64,000 nt of DNA from Yarrowia lipolytica (Eukaryota; Ascomycota; Dipodascomycetes; Dipodascales). The notes beneath the pieces were generated by a model. The model worked only from the letters and a program-made list of their open reading frames with translations. It made no database searches and was not told the origin of the DNA. This document shows positions 63,388-64,000 of the stretch, piece by piece. Within the stretch, counting starts at the first letter, position 1; every line of letters begins with the position of its first letter. The position numbers and the translations under genes are program-made. Where the stretch lies: contig NC_090771.1 in NCBI RefSeq assembly GCF_001761485.1, forward strand, positions 372,001 to 436,000. Reading direction: 5' to 3'.

Positions 63388-64000
63388 CTATTTGTTCTGT
63401 GTGATCGACTCCTCCATCTCCGCAACCAACTTCTTTCGGTCGTCCACTCTCTCCTTCTCCTCGATAGCCTTACCCTCCCATCTGCTCCAGATGAGCTGTT
63501 CACAAGAGTTGATGCTGGCTCTGGCCTTCTCAAAAACTGCAACAGAGAAGTCGCTGCAGAGAGCGTCCCAGGTCTTTTGCAGCTTGAAACATCCCCAGAC
63601 AATACCAAAGGCTGCGATAGAGCCCATGTTGTAAAGAGAAAGGTCGTAGAGGTATACTCCAAGAGCAGGAATGATGACTGTAGGAAGCTGGATGCCGAGT
63701 ACAACCTTCAGGAACTCGTGGTAAGCTCTCGAGTGCAGCTCAGACACCAGAGTGTCATCCAACTCCTCCAGCGTCTGGCCAATCACGTCGTCTGAGGGGC
63801 TGTCCCAATGTTCGACGGGAGAAAGTCCGTAGATGCCGTCGGTGAGAGGCTCGGGAGAGTTAGGAGTGGTGCAGGCAAAGCCGTCGATTCGGCCAAGCAG
63901 GTAGCACATGGATTGTCTTGAAGCAGGCAAGAATGCGTATTCGAGAGAATCTCGGGTGATTCCATCAACGTCGTCAATTCGCCAGTACAGCTTGTACCAG
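63388..64000 (-). CDS. 3' part of an unrecognised membrane protein gene (runs off right edge)
   Basis: An open reading frame enters from the right edge and ends at 63388, with 203 visible codons before the stop. Near its edge it reads YKLYWRIDDVDGITRD. The last 110 residues contain two adjacent hydrophobic segments (about VVLGIQLPTVIIPALGVYLY and MGSIAAFGIVWGCF), then a charged coiled-coil-like C terminus (EEKERVDDRKKLVAEMEE). I do not recognise a domain with certainty. A hairpin of two membrane segments near the C terminus is like some organelle-membrane proteins, but that is only a suggestion. Codon use supports coding. Convergent with RPN1, 288 bp apart. Confidence 0.7.
   Translation of the reverse strand, partial: WYKLYWRIDDVDGITRDSLEYAFLPASRQSMCYLLGRIDGFACTTPNSPEPLTDGIYGLSPVEHWDSPSDDVIGQTLEELDDTLVSELHSRAYHEFLKVVLGIQLPTVIIPALGVYLYDLSLYNMGSIAAFGIVWGCFKLQKTWDALCSDFSVAVFEKARASINSCEQLIWSRWEGKAIEEKERVDDRKKLVAEMEESITQNK

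Overview
The window is 64 kb of nuclear DNA from an ascomycete yeast, most probably Yarrowia lipolytica or a very close relative. The organism is inferred from signs in the sequence. Introns are few, and nearly all start with GTGAGT and end with a CTAAC branch site fused to the acceptor (CTAACACAG, CTAACTCAG, CTAACATAG, CTAACTTAG). Codon use favours CGA, AAG, GAG and GCC. Intergenic regions are long and poorer in GC than the genes. tRNA genes are dispersed and carry introns. No ribosomal RNA gene, transposon, LTR, virus-like element or CRISPR array was seen.

Layout, left to right. 1-15 kb is gene-poor: an OPT-family oligopeptide transporter (minus strand), a 3.6 kb divergent intergenic region, an 82-residue hydrophilic protein with a strong-looking promoter, a glutathionyl-hydroquinone reductase, a possible 58-residue protein, a Mei2-like RNA-binding protein with three exons and one abnormal splice donor, an orphan cysteine-rich type II membrane protein, and tRNA-Thr(CGT). 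15-25 kb carries two minus-strand transporters: a full-size PDR-type ABC pump with one intron and a Zrg17-like cation diffusion facilitator. 26-43 kb holds the mitochondrial m-AAA protease subunit Yta12, an F-box protein, tRNA-Phe(GAA), a low-complexity orphan protein, a Ccc2-type copper P-type ATPase, the FG nucleoporin Nsp1 and phosphoglycerate mutase. 43-64 kb holds nucleoporin Nup192 (one intron), a PP2A activator (PTPA/Rrd), a secreted subtilisin-like protease (one intron), the cell-wall-integrity MAP kinase Slt2/Mpk1, a dipeptidyl aminopeptidase of the Dap2/Ste13 type, 3-hydroxyanthranilate dioxygenase Bna1 (one intron), proteasome subunit Rpn1 and the 3' part of an unrecognised gene that runs off the right edge.

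These are separate housekeeping and environment-response genes, not an operon or a recognisable pathway cluster. I see no clear case for a new multi-gene system. The more interesting signals are an AT-AG intron boundary in the Mei2-like gene, a two-codon upstream ORF that overlaps the start of an orphan membrane protein, a dispersed family of GTAC-based words that fills the intergenic regions, recurrent TCACGTGA octamers, an exact proteasome-type PACE element upstream of YTA12, and several compact palindromes.

Limits: all calls come from reading the sequence and from family knowledge. No database search was run. Start codons and introns are predicted from sequence signals only.
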